This document shows, one piece after another, positions 40,896 through 49,658 of a DNA stretch of 64,000 nt (within the stretch, counting starts at the first letter, position 1; each line of letters opens with the position of its first letter). The stretch is from Desulfoluna spongiiphila (GTDB taxonomy: Bacteria > Desulfobacterota > Desulfobacteria > Desulfobacterales > Desulfolunaceae), in assembly GCF_900101345.1 (NCBI RefSeq), contig NZ_FMUX01000019.1, forward strand, positions 1 to 64,000, read 5' to 3'. Both the position numbers and the translations under genes were made by a program. The notes beneath the pieces are model-generated. The model was not told the origin of the DNA and made no database searches. It worked only from the letters and a program-made list of their open reading frames with translations.

Positions 40896-42266
40896 ATGGA
40901 AACCAAAGAGATTGTTTTACGTCAAAGAGACTTTTTTAACGGGAACACGACAAAGGATCCGAGATTCCGAATCGAGCAGTTGAGGAAATTAAAGGCGCTG
41001 CTGAAAGCCAACGAGCCCATGCTCTACACGGCCATCTTTGACGATTTCGGTAAATCGGAGTTTGAAACCTACCTTGCGGAAATTTCTCAGATCTACCATG
41101 AAATTGACCTTTTTATCAAAAAAATCCCCGCATGGAGCAAACCCAAAAGGGTCTTGGGCAGTCTGGCGAGTTTTCCATCCAAAAGTTACATCATGCCCGA
41201 ACCCCTTGGGACCACCCTTGTGATCGGCGCATGGAACTACCCCTACAACCTGTCCCTTATCCCGGCCATAAGTTCCCTTGCAGCGGGGAACACGGTGGTT
41301 TTGAAACCCAGTGAGCTTTCTGGCCGTACCTCCCGGGCCATGGCGACACTCATCAACGAGGCGTTCCCCATGGACTATTTCCATGTTGTGGAAGGTGGGA
41401 TCGAAGAGACCTCTGAATTGCTTGAGAACCGGTTTGACAAGATATTTTTTACGGGCAGTACCCCGGTGGGAAAAATTGTTTACCAGAAGGCGGCAAAGAA
41501 CTTGACGCCGGTAACCCTCGAACTCGGTGGAAAGAGCCCGACGTTTGTCCTTTCAGGCTGCGATATCTCCATGGCTGCCAGGCGAATCGTATGGGCCAAG
41601 TTCATGAATGCGGGGCAGACCTGCGTTGCACCGGACTATGTGCTGGTGGAAACCTCCATTGAGGCCCCGTTTCTTGAGGCGATGAAAAAGGAGATCCTGA
41701 CATATCATGGCACGGGGGATACCCTCAGGGAGAACTACGTCCAGATGATAAACGAAAGGAACTTCGATCGGGTGGCGGCCCTTATTGAACCGGAAAAAGT
41801 GTATCACGGTGGCCAGGTAGACCGCGCCACCAGGCTGATCAGCCCCACCGTCATGAACGGGGTGACCTTCGAAGACCGCATCATGGAAGATGAGATTTTC
41901 GGCCCGGTTTTGCCTGTCATCTCCTTTTCCGACCTCGACGATGCCATTCAACGGGTGAAAGATGGATCCAAGCCTTTGGCGTGCTATGTTTACTCCCGAT
42001 CAAAAAACAGAACAGGAAAGATCCTTAAGGAGCTTTCCTTCGGTGGTGGCGCCGTCAACGATTCACTCATGCACATGGCCAACAGCAACCTTCCCTTTGG
42101 GGGCGTGGGGTTCAGCGGCACGGGGAGTTATCACGGGAAAGCCGGGTTTAGAGAGTTTACCCACTACAAAAGTATCATGGAAAAAAACATGAACCTTGAG
42201 CCGCCGTTAAAGTATGCGCCCTACACCCCGGCCAAACAGAAACTCCTGAGGCGTATTTTCGGGTAG
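40896..42266 (+). CDS. Aldehyde dehydrogenase (class 3-like, NAD(P)-dependent)
   Basis: A 456-residue enzyme oxidising aldehydes to carboxylates. ATG 40896 lies behind CAGGGAG. The cofactor loop is seen as GAWNYPYNLSLIP near residue 111 and KIFFTGSTPVGKIV near 184. The general-base glutamate is in TLELGGKSPTFVL near 207-219, the catalytic Cys in NAGQTCVAPDYVL near 240-252, and the late motif LPFGGVGFSGTGSYHG near 398. The C-terminal hydrophobic region of membrane-bound fatty-aldehyde dehydrogenases is absent. Expression is probably switched by the sigma54 activator next door. A winged-helix ferredoxin gene follows. Confidence 0.92.
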   Translation: METKEIVLRQRDFFNGNTTKDPRFRIEQLRKLKALLKANEPMLYTAIFDDFGKSEFETYLAEISQIYHEIDLFIKKIPAWSKPKRVLGSLASFPSKSYIMPEPLGTTLVIGAWNYPYNLSLIPAISSLAAGNTVVLKPSELSGRTSRAMATLINEAFPMDYFHVVEGGIEETSELLENRFDKIFFTGSTPVGKIVYQKAAKNLTPVTLELGGKSPTFVLSGCDISMAARRIVWAKFMNAGQTCVAPDYVLVETSIEAPFLEAMKKEILTYHGTGDTLRENYVQMINERNFDRVAALIEPEKVYHGGQVDRATRLISPTVMNGVTFEDRIMEDEIFGPVLPVISFSDLDDAIQRVKDGSKPLACYVYSRSKNRTGKILKELSFGGGAVNDSLMHMANSNLPFGGVGFSGTGSYHGKAGFREFTHYKSIMEKNMNLEPPLKYAPYTPAKQKLLRRIFG

Positions 42267-42395
42267 GAAAAAGTGATGTCAGGGGGCGGGACAATCCTGC
42301 CCCGATGCCCATGTCGTCTGTTCATTCGTTTGTAACACGGGGTTTGGTATTCACCCCTCAACTCTCCGTTCAATTCGTGACCAAGGAGTCTTCAC

Positions 42396-43394
42396 ATGGC
42401 AGACCACACATCCTACCGGCAATTTGCCGCTAACATGCTGCATCCTGATTCAGTCTATATACCGAAAATTCTGAAAAGCATGATTGACGACGGTCAGGCG
42501 GATCTTCTGGTGGCACTTCCGGGGACTGTTTCTGACCTGGCATCAAGAACTCAACGACCTGAACGTGAAATTGAAAAAGACCTGGAGGACATGTTCAGAA
42601 AAGGACTTGCCTTTAAAAAGGAAAAGCCGGGTCAGCCGGTCTCCTGGCGGGCCCCCCTGCATATTGCCCAGTTTCATGATGCCAGCATCGTGTGGCCGGA
42701 AGCGACGAGTGAGTTCCTTAGGTGTTGGGAAAGCTACATGGAAAAGGAATGGCCCGCCCTTGCTCCCCTGCTTGCAGGCTTTCTTCCCAAGCCCTATACC
42801 CGGGTCATTCCCGTTGAGCACTCCCTTGAGCCGGTAAAAGCCAGGGTGCTGACGTCGGAAAGTTTGAGGGAGATTATTGATGGCGCTGAAAAGATAGCCG
42901 TTACAAAATGCACCTGCCGGCTGAGCATGCATAAGTGTGATGCGCCCATAGAGGTCTGCCTCCAGGTTGGCCGAGGAGCAGAGTACACCATAGAAAGGGG
43001 CTCTGGGCATGAAATCAGTAAACGTGAGGCGCATAAAATCATCAACACGTGTGCCGAAGCCGGTTTGGTTCATGTGACAATGAATACGTCGGATGTGACC
43101 CATTTCATTTGCAATTGCTGTGGTTGCTGCTGCCAGTCTTTTTCCATGATGATATCAGACGGTGTAAACCTGTGCGACCCAAGCAGGTATAAGGCGCACG
43201 TTGATGCGGATGCCTGCACTGGCTGCGGAACATGCATGGAGAGATGTCATTTTAATGCGATCACCATACCAGAGGGATGTGCTGCAACCGTTGATTTAGA
43301 CATATGCATGGGGTGCGGCCAGTGTGCTGTTGGCTGTCCTGAGGAGGCCATGAGCATGACGGAGGTCAAGACGCCGGATTTTATCCCCGGGTAA
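42396..43394 (+). CDS. Winged-helix plus dicluster 4Fe-4S ferredoxin protein
   Basis: A 332-residue protein. The N-terminal about 90 residues look like a winged helix (LPGTVSDLASRTQRPEREIEKDLEDMF). The middle has cysteine groups (TKCTCRLSMHKCDAP near 170, CNCCGCCCQSF near 239). The C-terminus is a classic 2x4Fe-4S ferredoxin: CTGCGTCMERCHFNAI near 271 and CMGCGQCAVGCPEEAM near 302. Such proteins occur beside oxidoreductases in anaerobes. Here it may accept electrons from, or sense redox state for, the upstream aldehyde dehydrogenase pathway. It is 129 bp after that gene and has its own AAGGAG site. No aldehyde-ferredoxin enzyme is in the window. Confidence 0.82.
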   Translation: MADHTSYRQFAANMLHPDSVYIPKILKSMIDDGQADLLVALPGTVSDLASRTQRPEREIEKDLEDMFRKGLAFKKEKPGQPVSWRAPLHIAQFHDASIVWPEATSEFLRCWESYMEKEWPALAPLLAGFLPKPYTRVIPVEHSLEPVKARVLTSESLREIIDGAEKIAVTKCTCRLSMHKCDAPIEVCLQVGRGAEYTIERGSGHEISKREAHKIINTCAEAGLVHVTMNTSDVTHFICNCCGCCCQSFSMMISDGVNLCDPSRYKAHVDADACTGCGTCMERCHFNAITIPEGCAATVDLDICMGCGQCAVGCPEEAMSMTEVKTPDFIPG

Positions 43395-43883
43395 GGCACT
43401 GCGGCTTGCGCCTTCACAGGATCGCGGGTAAAAAATTGTTGAGCGGGTATAAGTGCTTTGAATGACATGGTGTTAGTGGTAGTATGTTCGGTGAGTCAAT
43501 TCTCCGTCCTTATAAACGCGTTGGAAACGTAATCGCTATACGGGTTATCCCGCCTTATTTCATACCATTATATTACGCGCATGATGAAAGGGAACAGTTG
43601 GCGTGTCATGTTGTGAATCGAAACGCAGTACGTGAGTGCCGATGTTTCTCGGAACGTCACTTCTTGAATAGAGATAAAGGGCCTGGACCGAATCCACGGT
43701 GACGGACATCCATCGTCCGTCGCAGATAGTCATCCTCGCTGTCAAATCAGTGCCCGGCCTTTATCCTGCTGTCCTCCGAGAGTGCTGTGATTTATTTTCA
43801 GGCCCCTGAGTCATCGGTGCGAGCCCAGTGCCAGGATGTTTTTATCAGACCCAAAACAGCATGTTTACAAGGAGAAGGAAACG
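43395..43883. other. Intergenic region without a supported gene
   Basis: A 72-codon frame at 43484-43702 has no family features or ribosome-binding site. The segment presumably contains the promoter of the barrel gene. Confidence 0.3.
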
Positions 43884-44444
43884 ATGAAACAGCGAATCTG
43901 TGTGGCCGTGTTCATGGTGTGTCTTGCCCTCATTGCCTTGCCCCAGTCTGTTTTCGCGGGAGACGACGGTTTTTTCATCGGTGCAAGTCTCGCCTATGCC
44001 GAAGTCGGTGCTGACTTCGATTTTGATGACAACAGCAAAGGGGACTTTGAAGAGAGTGATCTGGGGTACAAGATCTTTGGCGGGTTGAAATGGGGGCTCC
44101 TCGGAATTGAAGGGGGCTATGTCAACTTTGGCAACCCCGATGGCGATACCGACGGCCGGAATGGTGATGTTGAACTGGATGGTTTTGACCTTTTCGGGGT
44201 TTTGACCTTTGGGCTGGGGCCCGTTGATGTGTTTGGCAAACTGGGCGGTTTTGTCTGGGATGCGGATTTTTCAGGGGGCGATCTCCTGCACGGCGGCGAC
44301 GATGGATTTGATGTGGCCGGTGGGATCGGGGCGGCCATCAACCTTGGCAGCTTCGGCATCCGGGCAGAAGTGGAATATTTTGATGTCAGCGGCAGAATGG
44401 ATGGCGCAACCATGATATCCACCGGGCTTGTGTATACCTTTTAA
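43884..44444 (+). CDS. Small outer-membrane beta-barrel protein
   Basis: A 186-residue protein starting at the ATG behind AGGAGAAGG. A signal peptide (MKQRICVAVFMVCLALIALP) is cleaved near VFAGDD. The body has about eight amphipathic strands (FFIGASLAYAEVG, YKIFGGLKWGLLGIEGGYV, FDLFGVLTFGLG, VDVFGKLGGFVWD, FGIRAEVEYFDVSG) and ends TGLVYTF with a terminal aromatic for Bam recognition. It is OmpA/OmpW-like in size. Acidic turns rich in Asp and Gly may bind calcium. Neighbours give no further clue; a strong terminator follows. Confidence 0.8.
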   Translation: MKQRICVAVFMVCLALIALPQSVFAGDDGFFIGASLAYAEVGADFDFDDNSKGDFEESDLGYKIFGGLKWGLLGIEGGYVNFGNPDGDTDGRNGDVELDGFDLFGVLTFGLGPVDVFGKLGGFVWDADFSGGDLLHGGDDGFDVAGGIGAAINLGSFGIRAEVEYFDVSGRMDGATMISTGLVYTF

Positions 44445-44476
44445 GCCGCATGCAAGTGATTTTTTTGAGCCGTCAT

Positions 44477-44516
44477 TAAAAAAGGGCCGCAGCATCATGA
44501 TGCTGCGGCCCTTTTC
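44477..44516 (+). terminator. Strong hairpin terminator
   Basis: AAAAGGGCCGCAGCATCA / TGATGCTGCGGCCCTTTT is a perfect stem followed by CTGTT. It lies between the barrel gene and the convergent lut operon and can act in both directions. Confidence 0.9.
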
Positions 44517-44581
44517 TGTTCGGCGGACAGGGCGATGGGTAAAATCACGGGTGCCGCACTGAGGCGCGGTGGCCCATGCCG

Positions 44582-45241
44582 TTATTCAATAACAAAGACA
44601 ATCAGGTCCGTTGGCCCGTGAACCCCGAACTGCAGGATGAGTTCGATGTCTGCGGTTTTGGACGGGCCTGAGATGAGCAGGCTGTTGGTGGGGGCTTTTT
44701 GTGCCCACTTGAGTTTTTTGATGGCCTCTGGAAAGGACGTGTAGATCTCTTTGGCCTTGACCAGGGCGATATGGACCGGCGGTACCAGGGAGAGGAGACG
44801 GGGTTCCTGGGGTGAAGGCCAGAGGATCAGGGCGGCGGCTTCGGCGATGCCTCCCATGGTTGTGGTGATGCCGGCGTTGATACCGAAGAGTTCGTCGCGA
44901 AATTCCTCCACGTCACGGGTCCAGGGGATGAGGTCCGTGGGGTGGGCTTTTTCCTTCCAGCTTTTTTCCAGGATATCCCCGCACCACGTTCCTTTGCCGT
45001 AGGCCAGGGTCGCCATTTCCCGGGTGCGAAGGATTTTTCGCAGTGCCGGGGCCCACTCATCATCCTTGACGCGGTAGACCTCAGACCGCATCGCTTCCAT
45101 CAACTCCACAAAGCGGGTGATGCGTTTGGCAGGGGAGAGGGCGGGGGGGCTCCACGGCTTTGCTTCGGGGGTGTAGGCGGCAGTTTCGGTGTTTTTGTAG
45201 AGACGTGAGAGAATCCGGGCTCTGGCGGACGATCTACTCAT
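44582..45241 (-). CDS. lutC: LutC/LldG-type lactate utilisation protein (LUD domain)
   Basis: A 219-residue LUD-domain protein. ATG 45241 lies behind a strong AGGAGGG and overlaps the end of lutB by 8 bases. Recognisable blocks: GINAGITTTMGGIAEAAALI near 127, SLVPPVHIALV near 156, and SGPSKTADIELILQFGVHGP near 193-212, the conserved C-terminal stretch. LutABC oxidises L-lactate to pyruvate through iron-sulfur clusters at the membrane. This is the last gene of the operon lutA-lutB-lutC. Confidence 0.9.
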   Translation of the reverse strand: MSRSSARARILSRLYKNTETAAYTPEAKPWSPPALSPAKRITRFVELMEAMRSEVYRVKDDEWAPALRKILRTREMATLAYGKGTWCGDILEKSWKEKAHPTDLIPWTRDVEEFRDELFGINAGITTTMGGIAEAAALILWPSPQEPRLLSLVPPVHIALVKAKEIYTSFPEAIKKLKWAQKAPTNSLLISGPSKTADIELILQFGVHGPTDLIVFVIE

Positions 45242-46664
45242 GGCGTATTCCCTCCTGTCGGGTGAGCTCTTTGAGGCTCTCTTTGGCAAACACGGGTTTT
45301 GTCCGGATGCGGGTCCAGGCTTTGAGGGGGCCGACCCTGGGGAGGATGCGGCCCGTGATTGCAAGGGTTTTCAGCATTGCCCAATTGAGCAGGGGCACGG
45401 TTTGTGAGTAGCGCCATGCCTTCCATGTCAACCCCTCCAGCAGATTGCGCCTGGCCCCGTGTCCCGGGATGACCCCGGTGCCTTTCTTCAGGTAACTTTC
45501 GTTTCGCATGCGCCGCAGCAGTTCGGGGATGGGGATTTTTACAGGGCAGACCTCGCTGCAGGCGTTGCAGAGGGATGAGGCGAATGCAAGCTCGCCTTTG
45601 GTTTTCAGTCCGTCAATCTGGGGCATGAGGATGGAGCCGATGGGGCCGGGATATGTGGCCTCGTAAGCGTGGCCTCCGATGCGCGTGTAAACGGGGCAGT
45701 GGTTGAGGCAGGTGCCGCACCGGATGCATTGCAGGGTTTGCCGGAGCTGGGGGTCGGCGAGCATCCGCGAGCGGCCGTTGTCCAAGATGACCAGGTGCAC
45801 TTCGGTGGGGCCGTCTTTTTCTCCTTTTTTCCGCGGCCCCTTGATCATGTTGAAATAGGTGGTGATGCGCTGCCCTGTAGCGGAACCGCAGAGAAGGCGG
45901 TACAGGGGTGGAACATCTTCAAGCTTTTCAACCACCTTTTCAAGGCCCATGAGGGCCACATGCACAGGGGGAACCGTTGTGCACATGCGTCCGTTTCCCT
46001 CGTTTTCCACCAGGCAGAGGGTGCCGGTTTCTGCCACGGCAAAGTTGACCCCGGAAAGCCCGATGTCCGCCGTGCGGTAGTGTTCCCTCAGAATCCTTCT
46101 GGCTGTGGCCAGAAGAATGTCCGTGTCTTCGGTGTAGGTGGTGCCCGGGATGTTGTCGGCAAATATTTTTCCGATCTGTTTTCTGTTTTTGTGGATGGCC
46201 GGGACAATGATGTGGGAGGGCGGTTCGTTGTTGAGCTGGATGATAAATTCACCCAGGTCGGTTTCAAGGGCCTCTTTGCCGTGGGCCTTCATAAACGCGT
46301 TGAAGTGCATCTCCTCCGAGACCATGGATTTGCCCTTCACCACCTTCCGTGCGCCGTGCTTTTCCATGATGGACAAGACAATGCGGTTGGCCTCATCCGT
46401 GGTTTCCGCCCAATGCACGACGATGCCGTTTTCGGAGCAGTGACGCTCAAGCATCTCCAACAGTTCGGGGAGCCGGGTGAGGGCCCCGGCCTTGATGAGG
46501 CTGCCGGTGTCCCGAAGGGCTTCGGTGGCCTCGGGGTCGTCAAAGACAGCCATGCGCTTTTCCCTCAGGCTTTGGGTTGCAAACCGCAGGTTGTCCCGCA
46601 GCTGGGTGTCGGCAAGGGCCCGTGCGGCCTTGCGGGGAAAGTTGGGTGCGCTGGGTTTATCCAT
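45234..46664 (-). CDS. lutB: LutB/LldF-type iron-sulfur protein
   Basis: A 476-residue protein: an N-terminal LUD domain (KVVKGKSMVSEEMHFN near 104, NFAVAETGTLCLVENEGNGR near 203, VPPVHVALMG) and a C-terminal ferredoxin region. The two 4Fe-4S motifs are CIRCGTCLNHCPVY near 304 and CNACSEVCPVKIPIPELL near 355. ATG 46664 sits behind TTGGAGCG and overlaps lutA by 8 bases, so the operon is translationally coupled. Subunit of the lactate oxidase complex. Confidence 0.93.
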   Translation of the reverse strand: MDKPSAPNFPRKAARALADTQLRDNLRFATQSLREKRMAVFDDPEATEALRDTGSLIKAGALTRLPELLEMLERHCSENGIVVHWAETTDEANRIVLSIMEKHGARKVVKGKSMVSEEMHFNAFMKAHGKEALETDLGEFIIQLNNEPPSHIIVPAIHKNRKQIGKIFADNIPGTTYTEDTDILLATARRILREHYRTADIGLSGVNFAVAETGTLCLVENEGNGRMCTTVPPVHVALMGLEKVVEKLEDVPPLYRLLCGSATGQRITTYFNMIKGPRKKGEKDGPTEVHLVILDNGRSRMLADPQLRQTLQCIRCGTCLNHCPVYTRIGGHAYEATYPGPIGSILMPQIDGLKTKGELAFASSLCNACSEVCPVKIPIPELLRRMRNESYLKKGTGVIPGHGARRNLLEGLTWKAWRYSQTVPLLNWAMLKTLAITGRILPRVGPLKAWTRIRTKPVFAKESLKELTRQEGIRHE

Positions 46665-47409
46665 GGATTCGCTCCAATATGAATTCGGCAATATGGTGCC
46701 CGGAAACGGGGCGCTTCACTTTTCCCATGTGGCCGCTGATGTTCATCATGCAGCCGCAGTCTCCGGTGAGATAGGCGGATGCGCCGGTTTCCTGGATGTC
46801 GCGGACCTTGTCTTTGACCATGGCCGCCGAGATCTCCGGGCGCTTTACGGAAAAGGTGCCGCCGAATCCGCAGCATTCATGTTCGTTGGCAAGTTCCACC
46901 AGGGTGACGTTGGTCAGTTGCCGGATGAGGGCTTTGCTGTCTTCGGTGCAGGCCATCTCACGCCTTGCATGACAGGAGCTGTGCCAGGTGAGGGTGACAG
47001 GGGGGCCTTTATCGGTGTAGGCGGCCTTGAGGCTGTGGCGCAGGAACGAGGTGAGTTCAAAAATGCGCTCGGAAAAGCGCTTGACCTCGAAGTACTCGGG
47101 TTCGTTCTCAAAAAGAAGTGGGTAGTGGATGTGCATCATGCCTGCGCAGGATCCGGATGGCACGACAATGGGCGCGTTGCTGGCTGAGAAGGCCTTGACC
47201 TGGGCAAGGGCAACGGCTCGTGCCTCATCCGGAAACCCGGAGTTGTAGGCGGGCTGGCCGCAGCACGATTGTTTTTTGGGGTAGATTACCTCCACCCCTT
47301 CCCGTTGGAGAAGGCGAATGCCCGCCAGGCCGGCTTCAGGGTAAATCATGTCCGACAGGCAGGTTCCGAAATAGTACACCGTGGACGGGTTTTGTGGGTA
47401 TTCGGTCAT
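46657..47409 (-). CDS. lutA: LutA/LldE-type heterodisulfide-reductase-like protein
   Basis: A 250-residue protein with two CCG domains: KQSCCGQPAYNSG with SGSCAGM, then HECCGFGGTFSVK with GDCGCMMN. The N-terminus YYFGTCLSDMIYPEAG matches the family. ATG 47409 has AGGA eight bases upstream; an in-frame ATG at 47445 would add 12 residues. First gene of lutABC. No lactate permease or lactate dehydrogenase is adjacent. Confidence 0.92.
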   Translation of the reverse strand: MTEYPQNPSTVYYFGTCLSDMIYPEAGLAGIRLLQREGVEVIYPKKQSCCGQPAYNSGFPDEARAVALAQVKAFSASNAPIVVPSGSCAGMMHIHYPLLFENEPEYFEVKRFSERIFELTSFLRHSLKAAYTDKGPPVTLTWHSSCHARREMACTEDSKALIRQLTNVTLVELANEHECCGFGGTFSVKRPEISAAMVKDKVRDIQETGASAYLTGDCGCMMNISGHMGKVKRPVSGHHIAEFILERIHG

Positions 47410-47445
47410 GGTGTTGTCCTGTGTCCGGGATAGGATTGGAGACAT

Positions 47446-47940
47446 GGGATGGATCCTGCAGCGCTAAGGTGCGGGGCCGTGGGAGAAATGAACGGATTGT
47501 AAAGGGCTTGGTTGCGGCAGGATCAGTGAAAATTCAATGGCTTATTATGCCGGATTGAGGGAGGGGTGTCAATGCGGTGTGATGGGTGACCGATGGCTGC
47601 AGTGGGGGGGGGGCTCCTGATGCGTTGCCCACGTGGGATTAAACCGATACCTCCCGAAGTGCCGGGGCCTGCAGGGTGCATTCCATGCACCAGAACCAAA
47701 GCGTAACGTGGGTCCAGAGCCGTTGGAACCATCTTGGTCCGCGCCTCGGGCCTGTCGCTCGAAGGGAGGAGAAGCGGAGACATAGAAAAGAAAAATGTGC
47801 CTTATGCCATGCAGAACCTTATTCAGGTGCGAACGTTGTGCTGACATATATGATTAGGGGGACTGCTTGGGTTTTCAGTACCAAGAAAAAAAAGATTTGA
47901 TAGGGAAGGTGGGGGTGGTGCTGGGGGGACGTGAGATACA
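47446..47940. other. Intergenic region with one REP-like palindrome
   Basis: No gene is supported. GGTGCATTCCATGCACC (47675-47691) is a palindrome related to the pair at 32141-32239. The region should hold the lutABC promoter, but I could not pick a -35/-10 with confidence. Confidence 0.45.
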
Positions 47941-47942
47941 AA

Positions 47943-47976
47943 AAGGGCGCCTCAACTTAAAAGCCGAGGCGCCCTA
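47943..47976 (-). terminator. Terminator of the cold-shock gene
   Basis: On the minus strand GGGCGCCTCGG...GAGGCGCCC forms a 9-bp perfect stem (GGGCGCCTC/GAGGCGCCC), followed by TTTTTGT. It lies six bases after the csp stop codon. Confidence 0.9.
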
Positions 47977-47981
47977 GAAAT

Positions 47982-48182
47982 CTATACTACAGTTACGTTG
48001 ACTGCAGCGGGACCTTTCTGGCCCTGCTCGATGTCAAAAGTAACGCGTGCACCTTCTTCAAGGGACTTGAAACCGGTGGCGTTAATGCCTGAGTGATGTA
48101 CGAATACATCGGGTCCGTTTTCCTGCTCGATAAAACCAAAACCTTTAGAGTCATTAAACCACTTCACGATTCCATTAGCCAT
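47982..48182 (-). CDS. Cold-shock protein (CspA family)
   Basis: A 66-residue single cold-shock domain. RNP1 is KGFGFI (residues 13-18) and RNP2 is VFVHHSGI (about 26-33). It binds single-stranded RNA/DNA as a chaperone. AAGGAAAAA precedes the ATG. The leader upstream (48183 to about 48330) has no ORF and may be a structured 5-prime UTR, as is usual for this family. A strong terminator follows directly, so it is monocistronic. Confidence 0.96.
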   Translation of the reverse strand: MANGIVKWFNDSKGFGFIEQENGPDVFVHHSGINATGFKSLEEGARVTFDIEQGQKGPAAVNVTVV

Positions 48183-48835
48183 AGTGACTTTTTCCTTACT
48201 TACTTAGATAATTTAAATTTTGTTCGATAGTTCAGGTGCTGCCACTTCTTTAAATGGATATCCCCTAAATAACGAAGCACTTAGTCTCACCTGAGACACT
48301 GAGGCGCATTCTCAACGATCTCGCGGGAAAGGTCAAGCCTTTTTTTTGATTTTTTTTAAAGTATTGAACCCATTAGAAGGGTGGCAAGGGAAATGAACCG
48401 AGCGTTTCAGATTTTTTTTCAGGGTTTGCCGGCATGCTTTTGGGCCGTAACTGGCTTGATATAAAGTTGAAGCCTCCTTGAGGCTGGCCGTCGAGGCAAG
48501 GGGAGCGCAAGCCCATCTGGGGGGGAAGGAACGAAGGCATGCACAAAGGGCCAGAGGCGTTATGTCCCCCGGCCTATGAGAAATATGCGGGTTGGGTTGC
48601 AGTGCGCGGGGGGAGGGGATAAAACCGTCATTGGCCTGAAAGAGAGTGGATTATCCTTGATTTGAAGGGCACCAGGGGATATGCAGTGGCGAACCAACCG
48701 GGCGTGCAGGAATGGTTTTCCATGGGGCAGATTTCAGATGATCGCTCCCATGGGATGAGGTCTTTCGCGTTTTATTCCCATGGATACCATGGGGACCGCT
48801 CGGTGCATGACTTTAAATCCCTTCGGAGATTCCAA
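48183..48835. other. Divergent spacer: csp leader and DUF2721 upstream region
   Basis: The left part is probably the long untranslated leader of the cold-shock gene. No gene is supported in the remainder; the open frame running into the DUF2721 gene has no start signal before 48836. Confidence 0.4.
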
Positions 48836-49258
48836 ATGAATCTAACCACTCCCGCCCTGTTGTTCCCCGCCATCTCCCTGCTTTTTCTTGCCTATACCAA
48901 CAGGTTCCTTGTCCTGGCGCAGTTGATCCGGCAACTCCACGACCGGGAGGGGGATCAGGTACGGGATATGGTGTACCGTCAGATCAACAACCTGAAAAAA
49001 CGAATCGCGTTGATCAGGTGGATGCAGGGGCTCGGCGTGTTTGCTTTTATCCTCTGCGCCCTGGCCATGTTTTTCCTGTTTATAAAGATGGATCTGGTTG
49101 CCGAGGTGAGTTTTGGCTTCAGCCTGCTTCTTCTTGTCCTCTCCCTTGTGGTGTCGTTGTATGAGATAGCCATCAGCACCCGGGCCATACAGATAGAGCT
49201 GGAGGACCTTGCAACGCATCATCGCAAAGACGGAGAGGCGGGAAAAGGGTCCGATTAA
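48836..49258 (+). CDS. DUF2721-family membrane protein
   Basis: A 140-residue protein with three hydrophobic segments: ALLFPAISLLFLAYTNRFLVL near residue 6-26, VFAFILCALAMFFLFI near 68, and FGFSLLLLVLSLVVSLYEIAIS near 92-113. The intracellular RIALIRWMQGL segment lies before the second. This layout fits DUF2721 proteins, whose function is unknown. ATG 48836 follows CGGAG (48823-48827). A longer in-frame extension to 48662 has no membrane or domain features and was rejected. Confidence 0.78.
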   Translation: MNLTTPALLFPAISLLFLAYTNRFLVLAQLIRQLHDREGDQVRDMVYRQINNLKKRIALIRWMQGLGVFAFILCALAMFFLFIKMDLVAEVSFGFSLLLLVLSLVVSLYEIAISTRAIQIELEDLATHHRKDGEAGKGSD

Positions 49259-49352
49259 GGGCATCCCGGGCCCCTGCGGGTACTTGGCTGTTTACATCCA
49301 TGGAACCGTTTTGATATCATTGGATATCCATGTCAACCACAAAGGAGGGGCT

Positions 49353-49544
49353 ATGTTTTGTAATGCATCAAAGCTGGACAACCAAAAGCTTGACGCCATC
49401 AAGGCGCTTGAGCAGGAACTCGGTAAAACCCTTGTGGCCTATTCCTGCTCGAACCCGGAGCCGAGCATCCTGAGCGATGCCGAGCTTATGAAGATCAAAT
49501 CCCTTGAGGAGAAACTGGCTGTTACGCTGGTTGCGTTCAAGTAA
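49353..49544 (+). CDS. 63-residue protein with an internal duplicated motif
   Basis: Starts at the ATG behind AAAGGAGGGG (49341-49350), an unusually strong ribosome-binding site. The protein contains LDAIKALEQELGKTLVAYS and, 27 residues later, LMKIKSLEEKLAVTLVAFK, a clear internal duplication with pattern L-x-x-I-K-x-L-E-x-x-L-x-x-T-L-V-A. A strong terminator follows, so it has its own transcription unit. It has no signal peptide or membrane helix. I do not recognise a named family; amphipathic helix-strand repeats suggest a small dimeric or regulatory protein. Confidence 0.75.
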   Translation: MFCNASKLDNQKLDAIKALEQELGKTLVAYSCSNPEPSILSDAELMKIKSLEEKLAVTLVAFK

Positions 49545-49575
49545 TCCGCCGGCCTTTCCGGCCGGTACCTGAGTC

Positions 49576-49609
49576 AAAACACCTTCTGCCGCGGAAGGTG
49601 TTTTTTTTT
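49576..49609 (+). terminator. Terminator after the 63-residue protein
   Basis: AACACCTTC-TGCCGCG-GAAGGTGTT followed by a run of nine T residues. Confidence 0.9.
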
Positions 49610-49658
49610 GTGCCCTTGTGTTTTATTGTCTGTAACTTTTTTTTAGCATCTGTGATTT

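Noticed and set aside
48662..48835. N-terminal extension of the DUF2721 protein
   Set aside because: It has no homology-like features; the GGAG site and first membrane segment place the start at 48836.
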